Part shown: piece by piece, positions 55,380 to 63,216 of the stretch
Layout of the letters: every line of letters starts with the position of its first letter
Numbering within the stretch: the stretch's first letter is position 1
From: Pseudomonas lini
GTDB taxonomy: Bacteria; Pseudomonadota; Gammaproteobacteria; Pseudomonadales; Pseudomonadaceae
DNA: 64,000 nt
Assembly: GCF_964063345.1 (NCBI RefSeq)
Contig: NZ_OZ061318.1
Location: 6,076,001 to 6,140,000 of the forward strand
Direction: 5' to 3'
The notes under the pieces: model-generated
Seen by the model: only the letters and a program-made list of their open reading frames with translations
What the model was told of the DNA's origin: nothing
The model's database searches: none
Program-made: the position numbers and the translations under genes

Positions 55380-56362
55380 GCGCGGTCTCCGACGGCCAAG
55401 GGGAAATGGCAAGCGATGCGGTGCCCATGGCTGACGGGCTGCAAACTCGGCATCAGTGATGTGCATGGGCTGCCGGTTTGCTGGCAGCGCGGATTGAAGC
55501 GACACCCCTGGGGCAGGGCATCGAGCAGGGGCGGTTGCCCGGCGATGGTTTTGAGCAAGGCGTGACCGTGACTGGTGGCTGGCTGGCAGTCGATCAACCC
55601 AGCGGTGTAAGGGTGGCGTGGATGGGCCAGCACCTGGTGTTTGTTGCCGTGCTCGCACAAGCGTCCGGCGTACATCACGGCAATCGAGTCGCAGGTCTGG
55701 GCAACGACGCCCAGATCATGGGTGATCATGATGATCGACAGGCCACGCTGGTCGCGCAGATCGAGCAGCAGGCGCAGGATCTGCGCTTGCACCGTGACGT
55801 CGAGGGCGGTGGTCGGTTCGTCGGCGATCAGCACGTTCGGGTTGCAACCCAGGGCCACGGCGATCATCGCTCGCTGGCGCATGCCGCCGGAAAATTCGTG
55901 AGGATAACTGTCAATCCGCCGCTGCGGATCGGGAATGCCCACTTGCCGCAGTACGTCGATGGCCTGGGCGCGGGCTTCACGCTTGCTGGCGCCTTGGTGC
56001 AGACGAATACCTTCGCCAATCTGCTCGCCGATGCGCATCAACGGGTCGAGATGGCTGCTGGGGTTCTGGAAAATCATTCCCAGCTGACGCCCACGCATGC
56101 GGCGCATGCCGGCCTCGTCCAGGTGCAACAGATTTTCTCCGGCCAACTGCACGGTGGTGCCTTCGACTCGCAGGTTCGGCGACGGCAGCAGCCGCATCAA
56201 ACCGCGACAAGCCATGGTCTTGCCGGAGCCGCTTTCCCCCACCAGTCCGAGCACTTCACCCTCGGCCAGGTCAAAGGACAGGCGATCCACCAGGGTCACC
56301 TCGTGCTCACCCTTACGGGCGATGACGCTGAGATCTTCGACCTTCAGCACAGGCGCACTCAT
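55376..56362 (-). CDS. Peptide ABC transporter ATPase (DppD/OppD type)
   Basis: A 328-residue ATPase subunit with Walker [16 protein letters not shown], signature [15 protein letters not shown], Walker [14 protein letters not shown], and the C-terminal Cys motif [14 protein letters not shown]. Start overlaps the preceding permease stop. It energises peptide or amide uptake with the DppF-like subunit. Confidence 0.93.
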   Translation of the reverse strand: MSAPVLKVEDLSVIARKGEHEVTLVDRLSFDLAEGEVLGLVGESGSGKTMACRGLMRLLPSPNLRVEGTTVQLAGENLLHLDEAGMRRMRGRQLGMIFQNPSSHLDPLMRIGEQIGEGIRLHQGASKREARAQAIDVLRQVGIPDPQRRIDSYPHEFSGGMRQRAMIAVALGCNPNVLIADEPTTALDVTVQAQILRLLLDLRDQRGLSIIMITHDLGVVAQTCDSIAVMYAGRLCEHGNKHQVLAHPRHPYTAGLIDCQPATSHGHALLKTIAGQPPLLDALPQGCRFNPRCQQTGSPCTSLMPSLQPVSHGHRIACHFPLAVGDRA

Positions 56363-57213
56363 GAGCGTTCACCCAAGTGTTCGGCAACAGCGTCGGCCAG
56401 CAGGCTGAAGCCCATGGCCAGGGTGACGATCGCCAATCCCGGAAAGGTGCAGATCCACCAGGCGGAGGTAATGAAACTCTGGCCTTCGGCGACCATCGTG
56501 CCCCACTCGGCGGTCGGCGGTTGCACCCCGAGGCCGAGGTAACTGACTGCCGCGCCGTTGAGCAATACCAGCACCGCATCGGACATGGAAAACACAATCG
56601 AGCCGAACATCGCGTTCGGCAACAGGTGCCGAAACAGAATGCGCCCATGACCGAAGCCGAGGCTTTTGGCGGCCAAGGCAAAATCGCTTTCCTTGAGTAT
56701 CAGGACCTGCGAGCGGATCAAGCGTGCATAGGACACCCAACCCACCAGTGCCATGGCGATATAGAAACTCATCAGGCCGGGGCCGAGGATTGCCATGATC
56801 GCCAGCATCAACACCAGGAACGGGAAAGCCAGGATGATATCGATCAGGCGCATGCAGAACGTGTCGAAACGCCCGCCGATGTAGCCGGACAAGGCGCCGA
56901 CACAAGTGCCGATCAGAAACGGAAAAATCACCCCGATCACTGCCAACTGCAAGTCGATGCGGGCCGACCAGATCACTCGAGACAAGACGTCGCGGCCGAA
57001 ATTGTCGGTGCCGAACGGGTGGGCCAGATGGGGCGCCAGCAGGCGAATATCAGTGTTCTGGGCGATTGGATCGAAGGGCGCGATCCAGGGTGCGAAGATC
57101 GCCAGCAGCAGCCAGCCGAGCAGGATTGCCAGGCCAAATCCCATGGCCAATCGAGGGTTGCGCAAACCCAGGCGCAGGTTCAGTCGGGGGGCAGTCGTTG
57201 CCTGACTGCTCAT
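56359..57213 (-). CDS. Peptide ABC transporter permease (DppC type)
   Basis: A 284-residue inner-membrane permease starting MSSQATTAPRLNLRLG. It has about six transmembrane helices, the N-terminal DppC motif ILLGWLLLAIFAPWIAPFDP, the HPFGTDNFGRDVLSRVIW segment and the EAA-type loop FALAAKSLGFGHGRILFRHLLPN. Start at 57213 overlaps the DppB-like stop by ATGA. Confidence 0.93.
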   Translation of the reverse strand: MSSQATTAPRLNLRLGLRNPRLAMGFGLAILLGWLLLAIFAPWIAPFDPIAQNTDIRLLAPHLAHPFGTDNFGRDVLSRVIWSARIDLQLAVIGVIFPFLIGTCVGALSGYIGGRFDTFCMRLIDIILAFPFLVLMLAIMAILGPGLMSFYIAMALVGWVSYARLIRSQVLILKESDFALAAKSLGFGHGRILFRHLLPNAMFGSIVFSMSDAVLVLLNGAAVSYLGLGVQPPTAEWGTMVAEGQSFITSAWWICTFPGLAIVTLAMGFSLLADAVAEHLGERS

Positions 57214-58157
57214 CGGATGTTCACGCGAGGATCGATGGCTACAGTCACCACATCGGCGAGAAAGTTGACCGCCACGGTGGCGCAGGCCAGCACCATTGCC
57301 ACGCCCTGGACCACCATATAGTCCCGGGTAAAGATGCCTCGGACCAACAACTGGCCGATCCCGGGAATAGCGAACAGACTCTCGATGACCACGGTGCCGC
57401 TGATCAGCCAACCGATGTTCACCGCCAGCAAATTGACCGCGGGTACCAGCGAGTTGGGCAGCACATGGCGTCGAAACACCGCCTCTTCAGACAAGCCGCG
57501 AGCCCGGGCCGCCGTGACGTGGTCGGCTTGCAATTCCATCAGCATGCTCGCCCGCAGATTGCGTACCAACACCGCCGATAACGCCAGGGCAATGGTCAGG
57601 CAGGGCAGGACCATGTGGTGCAGTTTGTCCAGCCAGTTGCGGCCGTAGCCGGAAACCGGGAACCAGCCCAGTTGCACACTGAAAAGCAGGATCAACATGA
57701 TCCCCAGCCAGAACGCCGGCATGCCGAGCCCGGCGGTGGTGAACAGGCGGATCAGGTTGTCGCCCCAGCCGCCCTTGTTACGGGCTGCAACGGTGGCGAG
57801 CGGCACCGCGATCAACATCGCCAGCAGCACGCTGCCAAGCACCAGAAACAGTGTGGGCTCGATGCGTGTGCTGATCAGCTTCAAGGCGTCGACCTTGTAC
57901 AGCAATGACTGGCCGAGGTCGCCGTTGAACAGGTTTTTCAGAAAGTAGAAGTACTGCATCCGCAGCGGCTGATCGAGGCCGAATTGAGCGCGAATCCTGA
58001 TCAGCCCCTCCGGCGTACTGCGCGAACCGAGCAGGGCGCGCGCCGGGTCGCCGGGAATCGAACGCACCAGCACAAATGTGATGAGGCTGATGCCGAACAG
58101 CACCGGCAGCAGTTGCAGGGGGCGTGACAGGAAGAAACGGTAACGCGACAGATTCAT
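57210..58157 (-). CDS. Peptide ABC transporter permease (DppB type)
   Basis: A 315-residue inner-membrane permease. DppB hallmarks are the N-terminal LLPVLFGISLITFVLVRSIPGDPA, the large periplasmic loop between helices 1 and 2, and VTAARARGLSEEAVFRRHVLPNSL as the ATPase contact loop. It starts three bases after the hydrolase gene, so the two are cotranscribed. Confidence 0.93.
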   Translation of the reverse strand: MNLSRYRFFLSRPLQLLPVLFGISLITFVLVRSIPGDPARALLGSRSTPEGLIRIRAQFGLDQPLRMQYFYFLKNLFNGDLGQSLLYKVDALKLISTRIEPTLFLVLGSVLLAMLIAVPLATVAARNKGGWGDNLIRLFTTAGLGMPAFWLGIMLILLFSVQLGWFPVSGYGRNWLDKLHHMVLPCLTIALALSAVLVRNLRASMLMELQADHVTAARARGLSEEAVFRRHVLPNSLVPAVNLLAVNIGWLISGTVVIESLFAIPGIGQLLVRGIFTRDYMVVQGVAMVLACATVAVNFLADVVTVAIDPRVNIR

Positions 58158-58160
58158 CGA

Positions 58161-59048
58161 CTAACCTCGGTGCCGCTGGAGGAAATCCAGCAACACCGGA
58201 AAGTAGGCGTGAGGTTCTTCGTAGAAGGGCATATGGCTGCTGTTGGGGAACACATGCAGTGCCGCATCCTTGAGCGCCATTTTCATGCGCATTGCACAGG
58301 CCGGTGTGAGTTCGTCGTGCTGGCCGGTGGTAATCAATACCGGCATGCTGAAATCGGCCATTTCCTGCAGACGATTCCAGTTTTTCAGGTTGCCGACGTA
58401 GAGAAACTCATTCGGCCCCTGCATGGTTGTGTAGGGTCCCATGTTCCAGTCGCCCAGAGAGCGCGTGACCGGTGCCGGCCACTCGTCCAGGCGGCAGACG
58501 TGGCGATAGTTGAGGAGGGTGATCGCTGCTTGGTATTGCGGGTGATCGAGGGTGCCCATGGCTTCATGGCGTTGCATCATGGCCACGGTTTCACTGCCCA
58601 GCGCGCCACGCAGACGCTCCAGTTCCTGAGACAGGTGCGGGATATCGCCTACGGTGTTTTCCAGAATCAGGGTTTTAAGCGCGTGAGGGTGGTGAATGGC
58701 GTATTCGATCGCCAGCCAACCGCCCCAGGAGTGCCCCAGCAAGTGCACCCGGCCCAGGTCGAGAGCCTGACGGACGGTTTCCACCTCAGCGACATAACGG
58801 GTGATGTCCCACAGGGACGGGTCTTCGGGCCGGTCGGACGCGCCGGTGCCGAGTTGGTCGAAGGCGACAACGCGCAACCCCTTGTCCTTGAGCCAGCCAT
58901 GGGCGTCACGCAGATAATCGCAGGGAAGGCCCGGGCCTCCATTGAGGCACAGCAGGACCTCATCGCCCTCGCCAAAGCTGTAAACCACCAGATTGTGGCC
59001 GTCGACTTCGACGTTATATTGCTGATCCGGTTCGATTTCACGCCACAT
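58161..59048 (-). CDS. Proline iminopeptidase-like alpha/beta hydrolase heading the transporter operon
   Basis: A 295-residue cytoplasmic alpha/beta hydrolase of the proline iminopeptidase group. Motifs: oxyanion segment LNGGPGLPCDYL, nucleophile elbow GHSWGGWLA (Ser about 107), catalytic Asp in TTGQHDELTP and His in FPNSSHMPFYEEP. GGGAG lies six bases before ATG. It is the first gene of an operon with a complete peptide ABC transporter, and is divergent from the LuxR solo. The lux-box-like element at 59128-59147 lies in its promoter region. Its sister gene is at 60081-61025. Substrate may be a plant-derived peptide or amide; inferred. Confidence 0.88.
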   Translation of the reverse strand: MWREIEPDQQYNVEVDGHNLVVYSFGEGDEVLLCLNGGPGLPCDYLRDAHGWLKDKGLRVVAFDQLGTGASDRPEDPSLWDITRYVAEVETVRQALDLGRVHLLGHSWGGWLAIEYAIHHPHALKTLILENTVGDIPHLSQELERLRGALGSETVAMMQRHEAMGTLDHPQYQAAITLLNYRHVCRLDEWPAPVTRSLGDWNMGPYTTMQGPNEFLYVGNLKNWNRLQEMADFSMPVLITTGQHDELTPACAMRMKMALKDAALHVFPNSSHMPFYEEPHAYFPVLLDFLQRHRG

Positions 59049-59127
59049 CGCACGCTCCCTTTATGATGCTGGCCGGTTCGGATGCTGACCAAATGCTCAA
59101 CCTTACCGAGTAAGTCCTGCGCCCAAA

Positions 59128-59147
59128 AGCTAGCATTTGTTATAGGT
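59128..59147 (-). promoter_or_regulatory. Lux-box-like element upstream of the left hydrolase operon
   Basis: Read towards the hydrolase gene it is ACCTA-N10-TAGCT, a 20-base imperfect inverted repeat inside AAAACCTAT-N8-CTAG. The same framework precedes the right hydrolase gene. A weak -10 (TAAGGT) lies about 30 bases downstream of its proximal end. Confidence 0.6.
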
Positions 59148-59228
59148 TTTGGTCTGGCAGTCCCTCGCCGAGGCGTGGCATTCTACGTGCTGAATTTCAG
59201 GATTGAAATTAATTAGGGAGCGCAATGG

Positions 59229-59987
59229 ATGCAGACCAAGCTGTCGGACCTCAATCCCCGTCTGTTATCGGGCAAGAGCCTGGATGAGCAGATGGACAAC
59301 GCCATGCTATTGGCCGAGGAACTGGGCTTTGATGCCTTGGTGTACGACTACAGCCCGGTGCCGCTGGACCATGAGGGCAAGTTGATCACGCCCTCGGTGC
59401 TCAAACTGCGCAACACTCCAGCCGATTGGCATACGCGTTGGTGTGCAGAGGGTTACTACCAGATCGACCCGGTTCAGCAGGTAGCACTCAATTGTGTTTC
59501 ACCCTTTGTCTGGTCTTATAAGCCCGGGACCGACACCCTGTTGGAGCCGGTCATCAGTCAATGCCATGCGCCTGTGGTGAATTATCTGGAAGACGCGCAG
59601 ATGACCTGTGGTGTGTCGGTCCCGATTCATCTGCCCAGAGGTGGCTTTGCCTCCTTGACCGGGCTGCGTACCGGCAACAGCAGTGTCCTGTGCGATGCCC
59701 GGCGGACCCTGGCGGATTTCAGCCTGATTTCCCATGCCTTGCAGGAAGCGGCCTATCCGTTGCTTGGCAAAGAGGCTCACACGCCTCCCATTCACCTGAC
59801 CAAACGTGAACGCGAGTGCCTTAAATGGGCGGCTGAGGGACTGACTGCCGCCGAGATTGCCAGCCAACTGAATCGTTCGTTGGCCACCATCAGCCTCCAT
59901 CTGACCTCGGCCATGCATAAACTCGGGGCCAAGAATCGGGTCCAGGCCGTGGTTCGGGCCACCCACTACCGACTGCTCGATAACTGA
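59229..59987 (+). CDS. pipR: LuxR solo of the plant-responsive PipR/OryR type
   Basis: A 252-residue LuxR-family activator. The autoinducer-binding-like domain (about 15-170) keeps the ligand-pocket frame (DWHTRWCAEGYYQIDPV; SPFVWSY), but the position equivalent to TraR Tyr61 is Trp (W-H-T-R-W), as in the plant-signal-responding OryR/XccR/PsoR/PipR group; the Trp57 position appears kept. The C-terminal helix-turn-helix is TKRERECLKWAAEGLTAAEIASQLNRSLATISLHL. No luxI gene is nearby. Flanking by two iminopeptidase-like genes and a peptide ABC transporter is the arrangement known for PipR in Populus-associated Pseudomonas. AGGGAG lies eight bases before ATG; an out-of-frame ATG four bases earlier opens a 20-codon frame. 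Confidence 0.87.
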   Translation: MQTKLSDLNPRLLSGKSLDEQMDNAMLLAEELGFDALVYDYSPVPLDHEGKLITPSVLKLRNTPADWHTRWCAEGYYQIDPVQQVALNCVSPFVWSYKPGTDTLLEPVISQCHAPVVNYLEDAQMTCGVSVPIHLPRGGFASLTGLRTGNSSVLCDARRTLADFSLISHALQEAAYPLLGKEAHTPPIHLTKRERECLKWAAEGLTAAEIASQLNRSLATISLHLTSAMHKLGAKNRVQAVVRATHYRLLDN

Positions 59988-59999
59988 AACAGGGCAAAA

Positions 60000-60019
60000 A
60001 CCTATCTATTTCTCTAGTT
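60000..60019 (+). promoter_or_regulatory. Lux-box-like element upstream of the right hydrolase gene
   Basis: ACCTA-N10-TAGTT inside AAAACCTAT-N8-CTAG. A TATTGT at 60041-60046 could be the -10 box; that would centre the element near -43, the standard position for LuxR-type activation. It begins 12 bases after the regulator's stop. Confidence 0.65.
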
Positions 60020-60080
60020 ATCTTGAAGGTCGGATCCCGCTATTGTGTGCCGTACGGTTTTTCAGGGGCGGCACGAAGAA

Positions 60081-61025
60081 ATGGAATCTATCGGAACACG
60101 CGAAGGCTTCGCACCTTTTGGTCCTTATCAGACCTGGTACCGCGTCACGGGTCAATTCAACGGTAAAAACACGCCGCTGGTGATTCTTCATGGCGGTCCG
60201 GGCTGCACGCATGATTACGTCGACGCTTTCAAGGACATCGCCGCGAGCGGCTATCCGGTGGTTCATTACGATCAACTGGGTAACGGTCGCTCGACCCACT
60301 TACCAGAAAAAGACGCCTCGTTCTGGAACGTAGCGCTGTTTCTCGATGAACTCGACAACCTGCTGGATCATCTGGAGATCAGCGACAACTACGCGCTGCT
60401 GGGGCAATCCTGGGGCGGTATGCTCGCCAGTGAGCACGCCGTACGGCAACCTGCGGGGCTACGGGCCTTGATTGCCGCCAATTCTCCTGCGGATATGCGC
60501 GTCTGGGTTGAGGAAGCCAACCGTTTACGTCAATTATTGCCCGCCGGCGTACATGAAACATTGCTGGAACACGAGCGGACAGGGGATTTTAAAGCGGTCG
60601 CCTATCAGGACGCTTCGCGGGTTTTTTACGACAACCATGTGTGTCGCGTCCTTCCCTTGCCAGACGAAGTCGCACGTACATTTGCCCAGGTCGATGCCGA
60701 TCCAACCGTTTATCACGCCATGAGCGGGCCGACGGAGTTTCATGTGATAGGCAGCCTGAAAGACTGGACCATTGTCGACCGCTTGCGGCATATCGACGTG
60801 CCGACGCTGGTGATCTCGGGTCGCTACGATGAAGCAACACCGACGGTGGTCAAACCCTATCTGGAGCAGATTCCGAATGCTCGTTGGGCGCTGTTCGAGA
60901 ACTCCAGCCATATGCCTCATGTCGAGGAGCGGGTCGCCTGTATGGGGACAGTGGTGAGTTTTCTGGATGAGTGCTTGCACGGGGCGATGGTTGGCGATCG
61001 CAAGCTTGAAGCGCTGACGCCCTGA
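60081..61025 (+). CDS. Proline iminopeptidase-family hydrolase (PipA-like)
   Basis: A 314-residue alpha/beta hydrolase. Motifs: [12 protein letters not shown], nucleophile elbow GQSWGGMLA (Ser about 117), SGRYDEATP (Asp) and [11 protein letters not shown] (His). It is a paralogue of the gene at 58161, not a recent duplicate by eye. The start was set at [14 protein letters not shown]; a GTG 36 bases upstream is also in frame. The preceding lux-box-like site suggests activation by the adjacent LuxR solo, as reported for pipA in PipR systems. It ends before a strong terminator. Confidence 0.88.
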   Translation: MESIGTREGFAPFGPYQTWYRVTGQFNGKNTPLVILHGGPGCTHDYVDAFKDIAASGYPVVHYDQLGNGRSTHLPEKDASFWNVALFLDELDNLLDHLEISDNYALLGQSWGGMLASEHAVRQPAGLRALIAANSPADMRVWVEEANRLRQLLPAGVHETLLEHERTGDFKAVAYQDASRVFYDNHVCRVLPLPDEVARTFAQVDADPTVYHAMSGPTEFHVIGSLKDWTIVDRLRHIDVPTLVISGRYDEATPTVVKPYLEQIPNARWALFENSSHMPHVEERVACMGTVVSFLDECLHGAMVGDRKLEALTP

Positions 61026-61084
61026 TCCGTGTCTTTCCTGTCCCGGGGCATGAAGAATCCGCTGCCACGCTAGACAAAGGCTCG

Positions 61085-61117
61085 AAAAAAGGACCTCTGA
61101 AAAGAGGTCCTTTTTTT
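61085..61117. terminator. Terminator, GGACC-type
   Basis: GGACCTCT and AGAGGTCC around GAAA, preceded by AAAAAA and followed by seven T. It ends the PipA-like gene and is the third member of this terminator set in the window. Confidence 0.93.
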
Positions 61118-61197
61118 GGGGCCAAAGAAAAGTCTTACTTTGCCCGCCACAGCCTTTTGAAAACCTTCTAATGCAATCCTGAGGTCAAATTTCGTCA

Positions 61198-61491
61198 TCA
61201 ATCCTCAGCCGAAACCTGCGGCTGATGTGTTGAGTGCTTGGCTGATAAGAGATGCACAGGGTACTCAGCCATGATTAATCGCAAGTGCTCGATGGCTTCC
61301 AGGTATTTAAGATCGGCCTGTCGTCTTTTCTTCTGGTACTGCGTGAACATATCGACGTCCATATCGGGGCGATCGAGAAGATCAAGGGCGGCGTGGCTCA
61401 AATGATAGGCTTCGCTGAACAGTTGTTTGTTACGTTCAAGCGCCAGATTCAGGCAGGCTATCGCTTGATCGGAAGTCATCGTACCGTTCAT
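61198..61491 (-). CDS. Small hypothetical protein, 97 residues
   Basis: A 97-residue, mostly alpha-helical protein (DQAIACLNLALERNKQLFSEAYHLSHAALDLLD, then FTQYQKKRRQADLKYLEAIEHLRLIM). No motif is recognised and no membrane segment is seen. A GAGG lies about nine bases before ATG. The composition and short dimerising-type helices suggest a small regulatory or partner protein, but that is guesswork. Confidence 0.6.
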   Translation of the reverse strand: MNGTMTSDQAIACLNLALERNKQLFSEAYHLSHAALDLLDRPDMDVDMFTQYQKKRRQADLKYLEAIEHLRLIMAEYPVHLLSAKHSTHQPQVSAED

Positions 61492-61545
61492 TGCTGCGAC
61501 CTCTTTATGGGCGTTCTCGGGCTTGGGGCAAAGTGATATTGAATC

Positions 61546-61650
61546 TGTGGCGAGGGAGCTTGCTCCCGTTGGACTGCGAAGCAGTCCCCCTCTTTTTGAG
61601 GATAAGGGGGGCCGCTTCGCGACCCAGCGGGAGCAAGCTCCCTCGCCACA
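61546..61650. repeat. REP doublet
   Basis: TGTGGCGAGGGAGCTTGCTC faces its complement GAGCAAGCTCCCTCGCCACA about 60 bases away. A TCTTAACTGGCCGGCATCAG tail at 61674 resembles the outer arms of the elements at 28643 and 34481, but no left outer arm is present. An 11-base direct repeat GGGCTTGGGGC (61519-61529 and 61693-61703) flanks the whole unit. Confidence 0.85.
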
Positions 61651-61728
61651 GGTTATTCATCGTTTGTTCTATCTCTTAACTGGCCGGCATCAGGGCTTGG
61701 GGCCTTTAAAGAACCGATCGAATGCCAG

Positions 61729-63216
61729 CTATTTACCGCGACGCCATACCTTGAGGTAGTCCACGTTGAAGGTGGAGGGCAGGTCGGCGTCGTCGACAAC
61801 GCCGAACCACTTCCACATGGCCTCGCTGTCAAAGACGATCTGCATCGGGAAAAACCAGTGGGTGTTCTTTGCCTCGCGTACCAGGACGCCGTCGACGTAC
61901 CAGCGCAACGTGTCGGGCTGCCAGTCAAAACCGTAGACATGGAAGTCGCTGGCCAGCCGCCAAGGGCTGATCCAGTTGCTGCCATCGCTCAAATGCTCGG
62001 TGCTTTGCGGCGTGGCCCAAACGTGGGCGTTCATGTTGTACATGCGGTCGAAGGAGGCGTTTTTGGTTTTGCCACCGATTTCGAAGATGTCGATTTCCGT
62101 GGCATTGTCGGCAAGCCCTGTCCACGCTAGCCAGAAGGCGCTGGAACCTGCCGAGTCCATCGGTTTGGCGCGAGCTTCGTAGTAGCCGTAAAAACTGCGC
62201 TCGATCGTACGGACCATCGCCGAACTATAGCCTTCATAGCCGAGGCGTACGTATTTTTGCGGCAAGGTTTCCTTGCGGAAAACGATGTTCAGATGGCCAT
62301 CGCTCAGGTAGGCATTGTCCGGCGTGAACAGCGCCGGCTTACGCCCGAGTGATTCAGTGCCCGTGGCATTGTTGACGTGCCAGCGACTGGTATTAAGGTT
62401 CGCGCTATCGAAGTCGTCGCAGAATCGTGAGTCCAGAATCCACTGGCCGACATTGCCTTGATCGGACAGCGGCAGTTGGGTGTTGATCTGTTTCGGTGTT
62501 GTGCCCAGGGGGCCGACGCGAGTCCAGGAGTTGGCAGCCTTGGGCATGGAGACAGACCACTTGCTCGCCAGGTACTGAAATACGCGCTGCCGTTCTTCGA
62601 GCGAGGCCAGGTGGCGGTCGTACACCAATACTTCGGCGATGTCGCCGTGCAGGTCTTCGGTGCTGCCCACCACGTTGCGCCCCACCGCGTAGGGGCCGAT
62701 GGGTGCGTCATTGAGTTCCAGAAAGAACAGGGTCGGATCGTAGGCGGTGGTCTGTTGCACGCTGATCGCAAAATTCGGTGCCACGTTGTCGTTGTCGGCG
62801 ATTTGCGGGCGCGAGCTGAACAGCCGTTGCCAGGTTTCTGCGCTGCTTTGTTCGCTCAGTCTGCGTGACACGACCAATACGGTAACGGGGCCTTTTTCAG
62901 CCCGAATCGCCTTGCCGAGGAACGCCGAAACACCACTGAAACGCACCACCGCATGGCCATTCATGGCGTTTTCCACGCGCAGCGGCAGCGAGGCGCTTGC
63001 TGCATCGTCTACGGCAGCGTCGTTGGCTTTGTCGGATTTGTCGTGCCAGCGCAGAAGACGGCCGTGGGCATCGAGGGTCATTTTCGAGGCGTCGGCAGCG
63101 TCGAGCCACAGCACCAGACCGTTGGCGAGCGGCTTGGGGGACGCGCCAGGCGCGTTGCAAACAACCGCTGCCAGGACAATCAGCAGGACATACCTGGACA
63201 TGGGCCTTTTGCTCAT
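61729..63216 (-). CDS. Secreted GH16 glycanase with N-terminal jelly-roll domain
   Basis: A 495-residue exported protein with signal peptide MSKRPMSRYVLLIVLAAVVC (signal cleavage near APGA). An N-terminal LamG/concanavalin-like domain (about 25-225; LVLWLDAADASKMTLDAHGRL, DIAEVLVYDRHLASLEERQ) precedes a family 16 glycoside hydrolase domain (about 260-495) with the catalytic EIDIFE motif (nucleophile and acid/base Glu) and the downstream GFDWQPDTLRWYVDGVLV. GH16 enzymes cut beta-1,3/1,4-glucans, agars and related polymers; the substrate is not deducible. It overlaps the galE stop by ATGA, so it may trim a polysaccharide made by an upstream gene cluster outside the window. Confidence 0.85.
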   Translation of the reverse strand: MSKRPMSRYVLLIVLAAVVCNAPGASPKPLANGLVLWLDAADASKMTLDAHGRLLRWHDKSDKANDAAVDDAASASLPLRVENAMNGHAVVRFSGVSAFLGKAIRAEKGPVTVLVVSRRLSEQSSAETWQRLFSSRPQIADNDNVAPNFAISVQQTTAYDPTLFFLELNDAPIGPYAVGRNVVGSTEDLHGDIAEVLVYDRHLASLEERQRVFQYLASKWSVSMPKAANSWTRVGPLGTTPKQINTQLPLSDQGNVGQWILDSRFCDDFDSANLNTSRWHVNNATGTESLGRKPALFTPDNAYLSDGHLNIVFRKETLPQKYVRLGYEGYSSAMVRTIERSFYGYYEARAKPMDSAGSSAFWLAWTGLADNATEIDIFEIGGKTKNASFDRMYNMNAHVWATPQSTEHLSDGSNWISPWRLASDFHVYGFDWQPDTLRWYVDGVLVREAKNTHWFFPMQIVFDSEAMWKWFGVVDDADLPSTFNVDYLKVWRRGK

